64,000 nucleotides of DNA from Pyropia yezoensis (taxonomy: Eukaryota > Rhodophyta > Bangiophyceae > Bangiales > Bangiaceae): the NCBI GenBank assembly GCA_009829735.1, contig CM020619.1, forward strand, positions 27,740,063-27,804,062, given 5' to 3'. This document shows positions 63,696-64,000 of this stretch, piece after piece. Under the pieces are notes generated by a model. That model had not been told where the DNA came from and did not search any database. It saw nothing but the letters and a program-made list of their open reading frames with translations. The first letter of the stretch is position 1; every line of letters begins with the position of its first letter. Made by a program: the position numbers and the translations under genes.

Positions 63696-64000
63696 TCAAA
63701 CGTTGAAGCTCTCCCCACACCCGCACGTGCCAACCGCCGCCGGGTTTTCAAACACAAACTCAGACGCCAGCCGCCCGTCCACCCAGTCCACCCGTGTGCC
63801 GAGGACGTGCATCAGGCAGCGGCCGTCGACAATCAGGCGACCGCCCCCTCCTCCCTCCCCCACGCTACCAGACGGTGGTGGTGGTGGCGACAGGTCGCCG
63901 CCGCCGCCGCCGCCGCCGCCGCCGTCAATGCCGTCCAGCTCCACCACCTCATCCCCCAACGCAGGGGCGTCAGCATAGTCCATCACGTACGCGAGGCCGT
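63696..64000 (-). CDS. ISCA1-type iron-sulfur cluster assembly protein, C-terminal part
   Basis: A-type carrier proteins hold and pass on Fe-S clusters, in mitochondria (ISCA1/2) or plastids. The visible part, running off the right edge, reads GLAYVMDYADAPALGDEVVELDG, then LIVDGRCLMHVLGTRVDWVDG and SEFVFENPAAVGTCGCGESF at the C-terminus. This is the family's second half, with the paired cluster-binding cysteines in CGCGESF (about 63702-63722). The first conserved Cys (in the GCSG box) lies beyond the window. A 40-residue Gly/Pro-rich insert (poly-Gly, SPPPPPSGS) splits two core strands between VVELDG and LIVDG. The MDYADAP..GDEVVE wording is closer to ISCA1 than to bacterial IscA. The compartment cannot be judged without the N-terminus. 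Confidence 0.9.
   Translation of the reverse strand, partial: GLAYVMDYADAPALGDEVVELDGIDGGGGGGGGGDLSPPPPPSGSVGEGGGGGRLIVDGRCLMHVLGTRVDWVDGRLASEFVFENPAAVGTCGCGESFNV

Noticed and set aside
59876-63757. 1293-codon minus-strand frame
   Set aside because: Runs antisense across the whole DEAD-box helicase, whose plus-strand motifs are unmistakable; Arg/Gly-rich shadow.

Overview
The window is nuclear eukaryotic DNA. It is very GC-rich, its genes are mostly intronless or carry a single small intron, and its proteins are padded with long Ala, Gly and Pro tracts. Two large retrotransposons of eukaryotic type sit between host genes. This style resembles bangiophycean red algae (Porphyra/Pyropia type); that placement is an inference from composition and gene style, not a sequence match. 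A GC-rich green alga or another protist cannot be excluded.

Left part (1-31 kb), mostly mobile DNA. A fold-back (MITE-like) repeat lies at 1615-2069. A tyrosine-recombinase retrotransposon of the DIRS order covers 2348-7811. It has a Gag-like ORF, an RT/RNase H/DAM-like polyprotein broken by two stops, a tyrosine recombinase with its catalytic residues, and a textbook split-direct-repeat arrangement (A1, ORFs, B1-A2, B2). A decayed M13 (neprilysin-type) zinc peptidase gene follows at 8853-11329; it keeps its HEITH zinc motif and one recognisable intron but has three stops and two frameshifts. A nearly intact Ty3/gypsy chromovirus-like element occupies 12211-22959, with 363-bp LTRs, a CCCTC target duplication, gag, and pol with a C-terminal chromodomain. 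It also has an unusual 789-codon ORF on the opposite strand between pol and the 3' LTR. About 9 kb of AT-richer DNA without a recognisable gene follows, including a second fold-back copy.

Right part (32-64 kb), host genes. An 871-aa two-membrane-segment protein on the minus strand (32231-34846) has the hallmarks of a DEG/ENaC-type channel. Next come a broken PIF/Harbinger transposase fragment, a 61-bp palindrome and an F-box-like Ala/Gly-rich gene (38095-40566). A tentative minus-strand membrane-protein gene (about 41.6-43.5 kb) is followed by a 1.84-kb structure made of two nearly identical 726-bp inverted arms (44590-46427). After 3 kb of extreme low-complexity GC DNA comes a giant (about 2,137-codon) unrecognised gene with one frameshift at poly-C (50270-56682). 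The last genes are a four-span membrane protein on the minus strand (58102-59007), head-to-head with a DDX27/Drs1-like DEAD-box helicase (59945-62716), and the 3' end of an ISCA1-type iron-sulfur assembly gene (63696 to the window edge).

The host genes do not form a pathway. Most likely to repay attention are the antisense ORF in the Ty3 element, the DEG/ENaC-like channel, the 726-bp inverted repeat, the fold-back family and the palindromic motif cluster at 43.9 kb.
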